The notes: generated from the letters alone by a model not told the origin. 64,000 nucleotides of DNA from Kribbella albertanoniae (GCF_004348455.1 NZ_SMKA01000014.1:1-64000), one strand, 5' to 3'; counted from the first letter of the stretch, positions 26,824-35,607 are shown. Made by a program: numbers and translations.

Positions 26824-27867
26824 GTGCCGTCGAGCCCGGTAGGACTACACCGCGTGATCACGCCGTCGGGCGTGTTGCCGCAGGCCGCGGAGCGGTTGGA
26901 CGCCCGCGCCGAGATCTGGCCGGACGAGGTCCGGATCGCGATCGAGCGGCTGAATCTGGACGCAGCGTCGTACCGGCAGCTGGCCGGTGTCCATGGCGGT
27001 GACGGCGACGCCATCCGCCGCGAGGTGCTGGAGATCGTCGCGACGCGCGGCAAGATGCAGAACCCGGTGACCGGCTCCGGCGGAATGCTGGTCGGCGTCG
27101 TCGACGAGGTCGGCCCGGAATCACCGCTCGGGCTCACGGTCGGTGATCGGGTCGCGACGCTGGTCTCACTGACGCTGACCCCGCTGGAGATCACCGACGG
27201 GCTGCAGAGCTGGGATGGGCAGGGCGAGCAGGTCCCGGCCGCCGGCCACGCGATTCTTTTCGCTCGCTCGATCGTCGCGAAGCTGCCGGACGACCTGCGG
27301 CCGGAGCTGTCGCTGGCCGTGATGGACGTGTGCGGAGCGCCCGCGCTGACCGCTCGCGTGGTCCGCTCATATGTCGACAAAGGCATTAAGCCTGTCGTGT
27401 CAGTAATTGGCGGCGCAGGTAAATCCGGCTCGCTGTCACTGGCTGCTGCTCGCGACGCCGGTGCCGCCCGGACCATCGGCATCGTCCCGGTCCAGCACGA
27501 GGCCGACACCCTGAACGCGGCCGGTTTGGCCGACATCGTCGCCCTCGCCGATGCCCGCGATCCGGTCGCGCTCAACGCGGCGGTCGAGCAGGCTGGGGGA
27601 CCGGCCGACATCACCGTCGTCTGCGTCGACGTGCCTGGTTGCGAGCATGGCGCCGTACTGTCGACCGCTGCCGGTGGCACGGTGATCTTCTTCTCGATGG
27701 CGACCTCGTTCTCGGCCGCCGCGCTCGGCGCGGAGGGGCTCGCCGCGGACGTGACAATGCTCGTCGGGAACGGGTACGTGCCCGGTCACGCGGACTACGC
27801 CATCCAGCTGTTGCGGAACGAGCCGGGTGTCCGCGGTCTGTTCGAGAGCAGGCTGGCGGAGGATTAG
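26824..27867 (+). CDS. kdd: L-erythro-3,5-diaminohexanoate dehydrogenase
   Basis: 347 aa. It oxidises and deaminates 3,5-diaminohexanoate to 5-amino-3-oxohexanoate with NAD(P). The nucleotide-binding segment is VIGGAGKSGSLSLAAA (about residue 200), and the N-terminal region contains KMQNPVTGSGGMLVG, characteristic of the Kdd family. GTG 26824 is preceded by a strong GAGGAGGA site. It heads the operon that includes kamD, kamE and kal. Confidence 0.92.
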   Translation: MPSSPVGLHRVITPSGVLPQAAERLDARAEIWPDEVRIAIERLNLDAASYRQLAGVHGGDGDAIRREVLEIVATRGKMQNPVTGSGGMLVGVVDEVGPESPLGLTVGDRVATLVSLTLTPLEITDGLQSWDGQGEQVPAAGHAILFARSIVAKLPDDLRPELSLAVMDVCGAPALTARVVRSYVDKGIKPVVSVIGGAGKSGSLSLAAARDAGAARTIGIVPVQHEADTLNAAGLADIVALADARDPVALNAAVEQAGGPADITVVCVDVPGCEHGAVLSTAAGGTVIFFSMATSFSAAALGAEGLAADVTMLVGNGYVPGHADYAIQLLRNEPGVRGLFESRLAED

Positions 27868-27870
27868 GCC

Positions 27871-29490
27871 GTGCGCACACTTCTGACGAACGGTTCCGTC
27901 TACTCACCCGCCGACCCGCATGCCACCGCGATCGCCTTCGACGACGGGGTGGTGACGTGGCTCGGCGACGACACCGGAGCCACCTTGTACGCCGACGGCG
28001 CGGACGAGGTGATCGACCTCGACGGGAAGCTCGTCACCCCGGCCTTCGTCGACGCCCACGTCCACACGATCGGGACGGGCCTCCTGCTCAACGGCCTCGA
28101 CCTGACCGGTACCCGCACGCTCAACGAGGCGCTCGACCGGCTCGCGGCTCACGCTGCTGATCTTCCGGCCGGCGCGGTGATCGAGGGGTCGAACTGGGAC
28201 GAGACCCGCTGGCCCGAGCACCGCCCGCCAACCGCTGCCGAGTTGGACCGGGCCTCTGGTGGCCGGCCGGTCTACCTGTCCCGCGTCGACGGTCACTCCG
28301 GTGTGGTGTCGTCAGCGCTGGTCGCGGCGGTGCCGGGGCTGACCTCGCGGGAGGGGTACGACGAGAGCGGTCGCGTGGAACGGGCTGCGAATCACGCGGT
28401 CCGGGACGCGTTGTCGGACGACCTGGCCGCTGCGGGCGGTGCCGCGCAGAGTCGCGCGCTCGAGAACGCGCGGACCGCCGTACAGGCAATGGCTTCCCGG
28501 GGGATCGGGGCGTTCCACGAGATGGCAGCGCCGCATATCGGGCCGCGCTGGGAGCTGTCGATCGTCCGGCAGGCCGCGGAGGAGTTCGGACTGCACTCCA
28601 CTCTGTACTGGGGTGAGCCCGGCGTCTTCGAGGTCCTCGACGAGTACGGCGTGGCCGGGCTGGCCGGTGACTTGAACGCCGACGGGGCCCTCGGTTCCCG
28701 GACTGCAGCTCTGCGCGAGGCGTACGCAGACCAGACCGACCACCGCGGGCACGCCTACCTGACACCCGAGCAGATCGCCGAACACGTCATCGCCTGCACC
28801 GAGCGCGACATCCAGGCCGGTTTCCACTGCATCGGCGACCAGGCGCTCGACAACATCGCGCGCGGCTTCGAGCTGGCGGCTGAGAAGGTCGGCGCCCAGG
28901 CACTCGTCGCCGTCCGGCACCGCCTGGAGCACGTGGAGATGCCGAGCCCAGAAGCGATCGCGACCTTCGCCCGGTACGGCGTCGCTGCCAGCGTGCAGCC
29001 GATGTTCGACGGACTGTGGGGCGGCCCGGACGACATGTACGCCGAACGTCTCGGCGACCGTTGGCAGGGGATGAACCCGTTCGCGTCGCTGGCCCGGGCG
29101 GGCGTCGTACTGGCGTTCGGTTCGGACGCGCCGGTGACCGAGCTCGGTCCGTGGGAAGCGGTGCGGGCGGCGGCGTTCCACCGCAATCCCGATGAGCGCA
29201 TCACGGTCCGGGCCGCGTTCCAGGCGCATACCCGTGGCGGTTGGCGGGCAGCCGGGATCGACGATGCGGGCGTGCTCGCGCCGAACCTGCCAGCGACGTA
29301 CGCGATCTGGCAGAGCGAGGCCGACCTCGTCGTCCAGACCCCGGATCAGCGGGTCGCGGCCTGGTCGACCGACCCGCGGGCCGGCGTACCGGTGCTGCCT
29401 GACCTGTCCGAGGGCTCGCCGGTGCCCACTTGTTTGCGGACCGCCGTTGGCGGTCGCATCGTGTACGACTCCGAAGGATGGTCGCAGTGA
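27871..29490 (+). CDS. Amidohydrolase family protein (YtcJ-like)
   Basis: 539 aa. The metal-dependent amidohydrolase pattern is present: VDAHVH (HxH), later histidines in FHCIGDQA and RHRLEHVE, and the aspartate in FGSDAPVT. YtcJ-like enzymes hydrolyse amides or cyclic amides such as hydantoin- or lactam-like compounds. It lies inside the lysine operon, 3 nt after kdd and overlapping kamD by 4 bp (GTGA), so it is made together with the pathway. It is not a known step; it may feed in an acylated or cyclised lysine derivative. That idea is inference only. Confidence 0.88.
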   Translation: MRTLLTNGSVYSPADPHATAIAFDDGVVTWLGDDTGATLYADGADEVIDLDGKLVTPAFVDAHVHTIGTGLLLNGLDLTGTRTLNEALDRLAAHAADLPAGAVIEGSNWDETRWPEHRPPTAAELDRASGGRPVYLSRVDGHSGVVSSALVAAVPGLTSREGYDESGRVERAANHAVRDALSDDLAAAGGAAQSRALENARTAVQAMASRGIGAFHEMAAPHIGPRWELSIVRQAAEEFGLHSTLYWGEPGVFEVLDEYGVAGLAGDLNADGALGSRTAALREAYADQTDHRGHAYLTPEQIAEHVIACTERDIQAGFHCIGDQALDNIARGFELAAEKVGAQALVAVRHRLEHVEMPSPEAIATFARYGVAASVQPMFDGLWGGPDDMYAERLGDRWQGMNPFASLARAGVVLAFGSDAPVTELGPWEAVRAAAFHRNPDERITVRAAFQAHTRGGWRAAGIDDAGVLAPNLPATYAIWQSEADLVVQTPDQRVAAWSTDPRAGVPVLPDLSEGSPVPTCLRTAVGGRIVYDSEGWSQ

Positions 29491-31055
29491 CTCGTGCGGT
29501 GAAGAAGCTCGACCTCGATCCGGTCACCGTCCGGAAGGCGCGCAGCCTGGCCCGCAAGGCCGGGCGGCCGATCGTCAACCTGGCCAAGCAGCACACGACG
29601 GTCTCGGTCGAGCGCGCCGTACTGCGACTGGCCGGATTGGCCGGCGCGGACTCGGAAGGCATCCCCTGGGTGAACCGGCTGGCGGACACCGTCCGGGCCG
29701 ATGTCGGGCTGGAGCACGGGTTCGCGCTGCCCGTCTGGGACGCGCTGCTACGCGGCGAGGCCGAGGACCTGAACGTGCTCGCGCAGAAGGCCGCCTCGGG
29801 CTCGGTCACCTTCCGGCTCCCCGAAGGACGCGACGCACAACGAGCCCGTACGGCGGCTCGCAAGGCCGCGGCGGGCGGTCTGAAACTGATCGACGGCAGA
29901 CGGCGTGAGCGCGACCGGCTGATCAAGAAGCACGGTGATCCCGAGCAGCGGCCGTGGATCTACCTGATCGTTGCCACCGGCGACATCTACGAAGACATCC
30001 CGCAGGCCCAGGCCGCAGCCCGGGCCGGCGCGGACATCATCGCCGTGATCCGCTCGACCGGGCAGTCGCTGCTGGACTACGTACCCGAGGGCGCGACCCG
30101 GGAAGGGTTCGCCGGGACGTACGCGACCCAGGAGAACTTCCGGCTGATGCGGGCCGCACTCGACGAGTCGTCACGCGAACTCGGCCGCTACATCCGGCTG
30201 ACCAACTACGCCTCCGGTCTCTGCATGCCGGAGATCGCGACGCTGGCCGGTCTGCAGCGGCTCGACATGATGCTGAACGACTCGATGTACGGGATCCTGT
30301 TCCGCGACATCAACCCGATCCGCACCTTCGTCGACCAGCGGTTCAGCCGGCAGATCCACGCCCGCGCCGGGATCATCATCAACACCGGCGAGGACAACTA
30401 CCTGACCACCGCCGACGCGGTCGACGCCGCGCACACAGTGACGGTCTCGCAGTTGCTGAACGAGTACTTCGCCAAGGAGGCCGGGCTCGAGGACTGGCAG
30501 CTCGGCCTCGGGCACGCGTTCGAGATCACGCCCGAGATCCCGGACTCCTTCCGGATGGAGCTCGCGCACGCGATGCTCGCCCGGCAGCTGTTCCCGGACG
30601 CGCCGCTGAAGTGGATGCCGCCGACCCGGCACATGACCGGCGACGTGTTCCGCGGCTACCTGCTCGACGGCTTCTTCAACCTGGTCGGCGCGATGACCGG
30701 ACAGGGCATCCTGCTGGTCGGCATGATGACCGAGGCGGTCGTGACGCCGTGGATCTCCGACCGCGACCTGGCCCTGCAGAATGTTCGTTACGTATTGGGT
30801 GCCGCAGGCAACCTTCATGAGGACTTCCACCCGGCGCCGGACGGCTTCATCGCCAACCGTGCACGGCAGGTGCTGGGGGAGTCGATCGACCTGCTGGACC
30901 GGATCGTCGACGAGGGCCTGCTGAACGCGATCGGCGACGGGACCTTCGGGCTGATGAAGCGCCCGCAGGACGCCGGTCGCGGCCTCGAAGGTGTCGCACG
31001 CCGCTCGGGCGAGTACTACAACCCAGCCATCGAACTGCTCGAGGAGGCACAGTGA
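29487..31055 (+). CDS. kamD: D-lysine/L-beta-lysine 5,6-aminomutase, alpha subunit
   Basis: 522 aa. It matches the large, barrel-forming subunit of the adenosylcobalamin- and PLP-dependent 5,6-aminomutase, with the family segments STGQSLLDYVPEGAT, GTYATQENFR, LTNYASGLCMPEIA and DINPIRTFVDQ. It moves the terminal amino group of beta-lysine from C6 to C5. GTG 29487 is chosen because it overlaps the previous stop (GTGA) and has GAAGGA 8 nt upstream; an in-frame ATG at 29478 abuts that site. kamE follows with a GTGA overlap, as expected for two chains of one enzyme. Confidence 0.95.
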   Translation: MTRAVKKLDLDPVTVRKARSLARKAGRPIVNLAKQHTTVSVERAVLRLAGLAGADSEGIPWVNRLADTVRADVGLEHGFALPVWDALLRGEAEDLNVLAQKAASGSVTFRLPEGRDAQRARTAARKAAAGGLKLIDGRRRERDRLIKKHGDPEQRPWIYLIVATGDIYEDIPQAQAAARAGADIIAVIRSTGQSLLDYVPEGATREGFAGTYATQENFRLMRAALDESSRELGRYIRLTNYASGLCMPEIATLAGLQRLDMMLNDSMYGILFRDINPIRTFVDQRFSRQIHARAGIIINTGEDNYLTTADAVDAAHTVTVSQLLNEYFAKEAGLEDWQLGLGHAFEITPEIPDSFRMELAHAMLARQLFPDAPLKWMPPTRHMTGDVFRGYLLDGFFNLVGAMTGQGILLVGMMTEAVVTPWISDRDLALQNVRYVLGAAGNLHEDFHPAPDGFIANRARQVLGESIDLLDRIVDEGLLNAIGDGTFGLMKRPQDAGRGLEGVARRSGEYYNPAIELLEEAQ

Positions 31056-31804
31056 GCATCATCCGGCCGTACGGAGACACCACCGGCGACGGGATGGTGC
31101 AGATGTCGTTCACGCTCCCGATCGCGCACGACAAACGCGCCGAGGGCGCGGCGATCCAGCTCGCGAACAAGATGGGCATGGACCCGGCGCTCGTCGTACA
31201 CGCCAAGCCGATGGGACCGGACTTCACCTTCTTCGTCGTCTACGGCCCGGTGAACCACCTGGTCGACACCGACAAGGTCGAGGTGATCGAGCGCGACTAC
31301 CCGCTGCTCACGCCCAAGGAAGTGAACCTGTCGGTCCGCAAACACCTGCGCCGGCGGCTCACCATCGTCGGCGCCTGCATCGGTACCGACGCGCACACGG
31401 TCGGCATCGACGCGATCATGAACATCAAAGGGTTCGCGGGGGAGAAGGGCCTGGAGTACTACCGCGAGCTGAAGGTGGTCAACCTCGGCGCCCAGGTCGC
31501 CGTACCGGAACTGGTCCGGCGGGCCAAGGCCGAGAAGGCCGACGCGATCCTGGTCTCGCAGGTCGTCACCCAGCGCGAGGCGCACGTGCTGAACACCAAG
31601 GAGATGTCCGCGGCGTTCCGGGAGGCGTACGCCGAGAACGCGCGACCGGTGTTGGTTGCCGGAGGCCCCCGTTTCACCGAGCAGATGGCCGACGAACTCG
31701 GCGTCGACCGGGTGTTCGGACGCGGCACCACCCCGGGCGAGGTGGCCAGCTACCTGGTCGACGCTCTCGTCACCAAACGTCAACCTGTGAAGCGGAGTGC
31801 ATAA
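31052..31804 (+). CDS. kamE: D-lysine/L-beta-lysine 5,6-aminomutase, beta subunit
   Basis: 250 aa. The cobalamin-binding motif DxHxxG is D113-A-H115-T-V-G118, with His115 as the cobalt ligand. K126 in NIKGFAG lies 11 residues after the histidine, the same spacing as His133 and the PLP-binding Lys144 in the clostridial beta subunit, so K126 is the predicted PLP lysine. The N-terminal 90 residues form the dimerisation domain. GTG 31052 overlaps the kamD stop. Confidence 0.95.
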   Translation: MSIIRPYGDTTGDGMVQMSFTLPIAHDKRAEGAAIQLANKMGMDPALVVHAKPMGPDFTFFVVYGPVNHLVDTDKVEVIERDYPLLTPKEVNLSVRKHLRRRLTIVGACIGTDAHTVGIDAIMNIKGFAGEKGLEYYRELKVVNLGAQVAVPELVRRAKAEKADAILVSQVVTQREAHVLNTKEMSAAFREAYAENARPVLVAGGPRFTEQMADELGVDRVFGRGTTPGEVASYLVDALVTKRQPVKRSA

Positions 31805-31806
31805 AG

Positions 31807-32196
31807 GTGTCAAAGGCAACTATCGGTCTGAGTGTCACGCATCGCCGTTACGTGCCGTACAGCCACGCGCACTATGCGGGGAACCTGGTCGATGGCGCCT
31901 ACGTGCTCGCTCTCTTCGGTGATGTGGCGACCGAGGTGTGCATCCAGGCCGACGGCGACGAAGGCCTGTTCGCGTCGTACTCCGACGTCCAGTTCCTGCA
32001 GCCGCTGCGGGCCGGTGACGTGGTCGAGGTGAAGGCAACGATCACCCGGGTCGGCAACCGCAGCCGCGAGCTCGACTTCAGCGCGTACGTCGTCTGCCGC
32101 GGCCGGCCGGACCAGTCCGAATCGGCGGCCGAGGTCCTCGCCGAACCCCTTGTGATCACACGCGCGAAGGGCACTGTCGTCGTACCGGTTGGGTGA
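31807..32196 (+). CDS. kal: 3-aminobutyryl-CoA ammonia lyase
   Basis: 129 aa hotdog-fold protein, the usual Kal size. It removes ammonia from 3-aminobutyryl-CoA to give crotonyl-CoA, the last nitrogen-releasing step of lysine fermentation. The segments YSHAHYAGNLVDGAYVLALFGD and LRAGDVVEVKATITRVGNRS match the thioesterase/dehydratase fold. GTG 31807 starts 2 nt after the kamE stop, with AAAGG just upstream. The enzyme that makes its substrate (Kce) is not in the window. Confidence 0.88.
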   Translation: MSKATIGLSVTHRRYVPYSHAHYAGNLVDGAYVLALFGDVATEVCIQADGDEGLFASYSDVQFLQPLRAGDVVEVKATITRVGNRSRELDFSAYVVCRGRPDQSESAAEVLAEPLVITRAKGTVVVPVG

Positions 32197-32298
32197 CGAA
32201 TAGTTGCCCTAGGTAACAGTCACATGGAGTGACACAGGTGTAACTTCTGGTAGCACAGACGAAAGTGTTACAACGACCCTAAGAGGCCGATGGAGAGG
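32197..32298. other. Gap downstream of kal with nested palindromes
   Basis: No gene is seen here. GTGACAC-AG-GTGTAAC (32229-32244) is a near-perfect 16-bp palindrome, overlapped by GTCAC-ATGGA-GTGAC (32219-32233). TGTAAC (32239-32244) is also mirrored by GTTACA (32267-32272). These look like regulator-binding sites for the transcript that starts near 32335. Confidence 0.45.
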
Positions 32299-32560
32299 TT
32301 GACACCGTCGTCGGCAGCGAGCATCGTTTTGGGAGTCGTCAGAACGTGTTTGACCAACGGTCACACAGAGTTCGGCCACCGGATGATCCCGCGACGCTGA
32401 CCAGGCCAGTGCCAGGCTTGAGTCGACGGGGGCTGAGATCGCCGGTGGTTAGCCCCCCGCGGGGCAGAGGTGAAGAGGCTCGGCGCCCAGTAGACAACAG
32501 CCGCGCGGTTCGCATCCAGTGATCCGGCGGTTGGTCCGAAGGGCGCCGAGCCCCTTTCCG
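32299..32560 (+). ncRNA. Candidate structured small RNA or long leader of lnt
   Basis: TTGACA (32299-32304), 17 bp and CATCGT (32322-32327) suggest a promoter. Downstream lie TGACC-AAC-GGTCA (32351-32363), a 7-bp stem GGGGGCT/AGCCCCC (32428-32434 with 32451-32457), and a perfect 12-bp stem GGCTCGGCGCCC/GGGCGCCGAGCC (32477-32488 with 32541-32552) enclosing 52 nt and followed by CCTTTCC. There is no credible coding frame. It could be an RNA of about 220 nt ending at the last stem, or an attenuator of lnt. It matches no RNA family I can name. Confidence 0.35.
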
Positions 32561-32635
32561 TTCACACGACCTTCTTCGCTGCCCGATAGAGTTGTCACGG
32601 CCGGTGGTGCCGGTGGTGAGGACTAGGGAGACGGC

Positions 32636-34198
32636 GTGGACCGGTTGAAGGCTCTGGGGCGGCTGCTGCCGCGTGTCGTGGTGGCTGTGGCGGCGGGTAT
32701 CGCGCTCGGGTACGCCTTCGAACCCCACACATATCCCTGGCTCGCATTCATCGCCCTGCCGCTCTTCTTCGCGGCCCTGAACGGCACGACTCTCTCCTCG
32801 AAGGCAGGCTTCCTGATCGGAGCCGGCTTCGGGATCGCGTACTACGCGACGCTGGTGCCCTGGCTGAGCGTGATCGGCGGCGACGCCGCGATCGCGCTGG
32901 CGATCCTGGAGGGCCTGTTCTACGCGGTCTTCGGAGCCTTCGCCGTACGCGTGTTCCGGCACAAGCTGTGGGCGCTGTGGATCCCGTGCCTGTGGGTAGC
33001 GACCGAGTTCGCGACCGCCTCGGTCCCGTTCGGCGGCTTCCCCTGGGGCCGGCTCGCCTGGGCCTTCTCGGATTCCCCCTTGGGCAGACTCGCGGCGTAC
33101 GTCGGAATCCCCGGCCTGAGCTTCGTCATCGCCGTACTGGGTGTTCTTGTGTACGTCGTATTCCGGCAGGCCTCGCGGTTCCGGATGCGGGTCCTGGCCG
33201 TGGTCGCCGGGGTGGCGATCTTCGGTGGCAGCGCGTTGATCAACCTGTCCACCGACGGCAACGGCAAGACCGTGACCGCGGCGATGGTCCAGGGCAACGT
33301 CCCCGGGAAGGGACTCGAGTTCCTCGGCCGGGCCCGGACCGTGACCAAGAACCACCTGACCGCGACCCTCGACCTGGAGAAGCGCGTCCAGGCCGGCACC
33401 GAGGCGAAGCCCGATGTCGTCATCTGGCCGGAGAACTCGACCGACATCGACCCGTTCAAGGACGACGAGACCCGCGCGGACATCGAGCAGGCCGTGAAGG
33501 CCGTCGGCGTACCGATCCTGGTCGGCGCGGTCCTCGAAGGGCCCGGCCCGAACGAGCGGCAGACCACCGGCGTCGTCTGGGACCCGCAGACCGGCCCTGG
33601 CCAGGTCTACGCCAAGCGGCACCCGGTGCCGTTCGGTGAGTACATCCCGTTCCGCGAGCAGTTGCTGCCCTACATCAAGCGGCTGGAGATGGTCGGCCGG
33701 CAGACCGCACCCGGGAAGGTCCCCGGCATCGTGCCGATCCGCGGCGTCACCTACGGCGACGTGATCTGCTTCGAGCTCGCCTACGACAACGTCATCGCCG
33801 ACGTCCTCAACGGCGGTGCCCAGATCCTGGTCGTGCAGACGAACAACGCGACGTACGGCGGCACCGGTCAGCCCGAACAGCAGTTCGCCATCACGCGGAT
33901 GCGCGCGATCGAGACCGGCCGTACCGTGCTGATCGCCTCGACCAGCGGTATCTCCGGCGTCATCCAGCCGAACGGCAAGGTCGAGCACAAGTCCGGCCAG
34001 TTCGTGGCGGATGTCTACGTGGCGAAGGTCCCCGTCCGCGACGGCAAGACCCTGGCCATTCGCCTCGGCGCGTGGCCGCAGTGGATCCTCACAGGCCTCG
34101 GCCTGCTCGGCATCGTGCTCGCCCTGGCGACGCGACGTCCGGCCCGCCCGCAGGAGCCGCCGGCCGCTAAGCCCGTGCGGCAGAAGGTTCCCGTCTAG
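32636..34198 (+). CDS. lnt: Apolipoprotein N-acyltransferase
   Basis: 520 aa integral membrane enzyme that adds a third acyl chain to lipoproteins. About six N-terminal helices are followed by an external nitrilase-like domain with the catalytic triad E266 (VIWPEN), K327 (VYAKRHPVPFG) and C378 (GDVICFE), and a final membrane helix (WILTGLGLLGIVLALAT). GTG 32636 has GGGAG 5 nt upstream. It is followed by fxsA. Actinobacterial homologues may be Ppm1-linked, but no dolichol-phosphate mannose synthase domain or gene is seen here. Confidence 0.93.
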   Translation: MDRLKALGRLLPRVVVAVAAGIALGYAFEPHTYPWLAFIALPLFFAALNGTTLSSKAGFLIGAGFGIAYYATLVPWLSVIGGDAAIALAILEGLFYAVFGAFAVRVFRHKLWALWIPCLWVATEFATASVPFGGFPWGRLAWAFSDSPLGRLAAYVGIPGLSFVIAVLGVLVYVVFRQASRFRMRVLAVVAGVAIFGGSALINLSTDGNGKTVTAAMVQGNVPGKGLEFLGRARTVTKNHLTATLDLEKRVQAGTEAKPDVVIWPENSTDIDPFKDDETRADIEQAVKAVGVPILVGAVLEGPGPNERQTTGVVWDPQTGPGQVYAKRHPVPFGEYIPFREQLLPYIKRLEMVGRQTAPGKVPGIVPIRGVTYGDVICFELAYDNVIADVLNGGAQILVVQTNNATYGGTGQPEQQFAITRMRAIETGRTVLIASTSGISGVIQPNGKVEHKSGQFVADVYVAKVPVRDGKTLAIRLGAWPQWILTGLGLLGIVLALATRRPARPQEPPAAKPVRQKVPV

Positions 34199-34243
34199 AG
34201 CTTGGCCGACTCCGTATCCTGGGCTGAAGGAGAGGGGTACGAC

Positions 34244-34798
34244 ATGGGCTGGTTGGTAGCGCTCGCGCTGCTCTTGGTGCCGATCGTGGAGATCTACGTG
34301 ATCATCCAGGTCGGCCAGGTGATCGGTGGCTGGCCCACCGTCGCCCTCCTCATCGCCGAGAGCGCCTTCGGCGCCTGGCTCATCAAGCGGGAGGGCCGCC
34401 GCGCCTGGGCCGCCCTCCAGTCCTCCTTCGAGACCGGCAAGATGCCCGGCCGCGAGCTGGCCGACGGTGCCCTCGTCCTGATCGGCGGCACCCTGCTGCT
34501 CACCCCAGGCTTCGTCACCGACATCTTCGGCTTCTTCTTCGTCCTCCCCTTCACCCGCCCGCTGGCCCGCCGAACCCTCACCGCCTTCCTAGGCCGCCGA
34601 GTAACCCAGCTCAGCACCAACGGCCTAGGCGGCTCGGGCCTGGGTGGTGGTCTTGGCGGAGGCTTCGGCCCCGGAACCCCCGGCTCCAACGGCCCAGGCT
34701 TCACCGGCTTCGGCCCCACCTCCGGCCCCACCGGACCACGCTCGTCGGCCGACAACGTCGTACAAGGCGAAGTCATCGACCCCGAGCCCCCCAAATAA
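34244..34798 (+). CDS. fxsA: FxsA-family membrane protein
   Basis: 184 aa. The conserved FxsA core is seen at residues 1-110: two N-terminal helices with VPIVEIYVIIQVGQVIGGWPT, then GALVLIGGTLLLTPGFVTDIFGFFFVLPFTRP. The C-terminal tail is Gly/Pro-rich and low-complexity, ending in a short acidic VQGEVIDPEPP. In E. coli FxsA relieves phage T7 exclusion by F plasmids; the normal role is unknown. ATG 34244 has a GGAGAGGGG site. It probably shares the lnt transcript (gap 45 bp). Confidence 0.9.
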   Translation: MGWLVALALLLVPIVEIYVIIQVGQVIGGWPTVALLIAESAFGAWLIKREGRRAWAALQSSFETGKMPGRELADGALVLIGGTLLLTPGFVTDIFGFFFVLPFTRPLARRTLTAFLGRRVTQLSTNGLGGSGLGGGLGGGFGPGTPGSNGPGFTGFGPTSGPTGPRSSADNVVQGEVIDPEPPK

Positions 34799-34834
34799 CC
34801 AGCTCCCCAGGGACGCACCCCGGCGAGCGGGGCA

Positions 34835-34942
34835 GGGCGGACCGCCAGCACTGTCCAACTGCGCGCGGCTGCCGAGGTTCACGCTCAGCAGGTCCTGCCG
34901 GGACGGCTCGGCGGCAGGTTAATCAGTGGCGCAGGTCCGCCC
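34835..34942 (-). repeat. 107-bp-class palindromic element, copy C (inverted)
   Basis: 108 bp in the opposite orientation. Its ends are GGGCGGACC...CACTGTCCAAC and GTTAATCAGTGG...GGTCCGCCC. The core TGCTGAGCGTGAA reads on the minus strand at 34876-34888. It lies between the 3' ends of fxsA and the Uma2 gene. Confidence 0.78.
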
Positions 34943-34952
34943 CGCCAGTCAC

Positions 34953-35039
34953 CCAACCCCGCGCGACTGAACCCACTGTGCAGCATGAGGCCGCGCGAAA
35001 GCGCACCGTTAGGGGCAGACCCACCTGGCGCGGGGTTGG
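34953..35039. repeat. Palindrome next to copy C, possible diverged relative (D)
   Basis: A perfect 12-bp inverted repeat CCAACCCCGCGC (34953-34964) with GCGCGGGGTTGG (35028-35039) encloses 63 nt. It resembles the CACCCACCAACCCCGC start of copy B but lacks the 13-nt core. It ends at the Uma2 stop codon. Confidence 0.5.
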
Positions 35040-35040
35040 T

Positions 35041-35607
35041 TCAGAGGACGGCGAGGTCGACCGAGATGTGGAAGGGTACGGCGGCTTTGACTTCGCCGGC
35101 GAAGACTTCGGTGTCTCGGTAGGTCTGGCTTGCCGGGTCCAGCACGTAGGTGTAGACGATCGGGAGGCCGGTGGCTGCCTGCTCGATCCGCCAGTAGAAG
35201 CCGATGCCGGCCTTCGCGTACTGGTCGACCTTGACGATCCGGTCAGTGGTTTCGGAGCCGGGGGAGACGACCTCGACGACCAGCAGGACGTGCTCGGGGC
35301 GGGTGGGGGAGATGTCGATCGTGTCGGCCCGGTAGACGACGACGTCGGGGCGGCGGTTCGTCAGCGGGCTGTCGCGGAGGCGGACGTCGAAGTCGGTGTC
35401 GGCGTTCCACTCCGGGCCGGCTGCCTGGTCCAGTGCGTTGGCCAGCAGCCGAGCGATCCGGTTGTGACGTTTGGAGGCACTCGGCGCCACAGCGACTATC
35501 CCGTCCACGATCTCGATGCCGGCGCACTGCTCGGCGGTCCACGAGTCGTACTGCTCGGCTGTGATCTGCGTGTGCATCCACGCCGGAGCGACCATGTCCA
35601 AAGCCAC
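35041..35607 (-). CDS. Uma2-family (DUF820) restriction-endonuclease-like protein
   Basis: 188 aa. The PD-(D/E)xK-like core of Uma2 proteins is seen: RPDVVVY (about residues 85-91), VVEVVSPGSETTDRIVKVDQYAKAGI (about 109-135, with E and the distal K), then a Tyr-rich C-terminal strand set. These proteins are frequent in actinobacteria and cyanobacteria; nuclease activity is predicted from the fold, and the biological role is unknown. The start is ATG 35607 or ATG 35595. It is monocistronic. Confidence 0.88.
   Translation of the reverse strand: MALDMVAPAWMHTQITAEQYDSWTAEQCAGIEIVDGIVAVAPSASKRHNRIARLLANALDQAAGPEWNADTDFDVRLRDSPLTNRRPDVVVYRADTIDISPTRPEHVLLVVEVVSPGSETTDRIVKVDQYAKAGIGFYWRIEQAATGLPIVYTYVLDPASQTYRDTEVFAGEVKAAVPFHISVDLAVL

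Noticed and set aside
27871-29490. The amidohydrolase as a replacement for Kce
   Set aside because: Kce belongs to the BKACE (DUF849) TIM-barrel family of about 270-300 aa. This protein has the HxH and Asp metal motifs of YtcJ-like amidohydrolases and is 539 aa, so it cannot be called Kce.
32197-32635. A cobalamin or lysine riboswitch for the kam genes
   Set aside because: The region lies downstream of the kam operon, not before it, and I see no B12-box or lysine-box consensus.
32339-33988. A 549-codon minus frame across the lnt gene
   Set aside because: lnt on the plus strand has its full catalytic triad and membrane helices; the minus frame is low-complexity.
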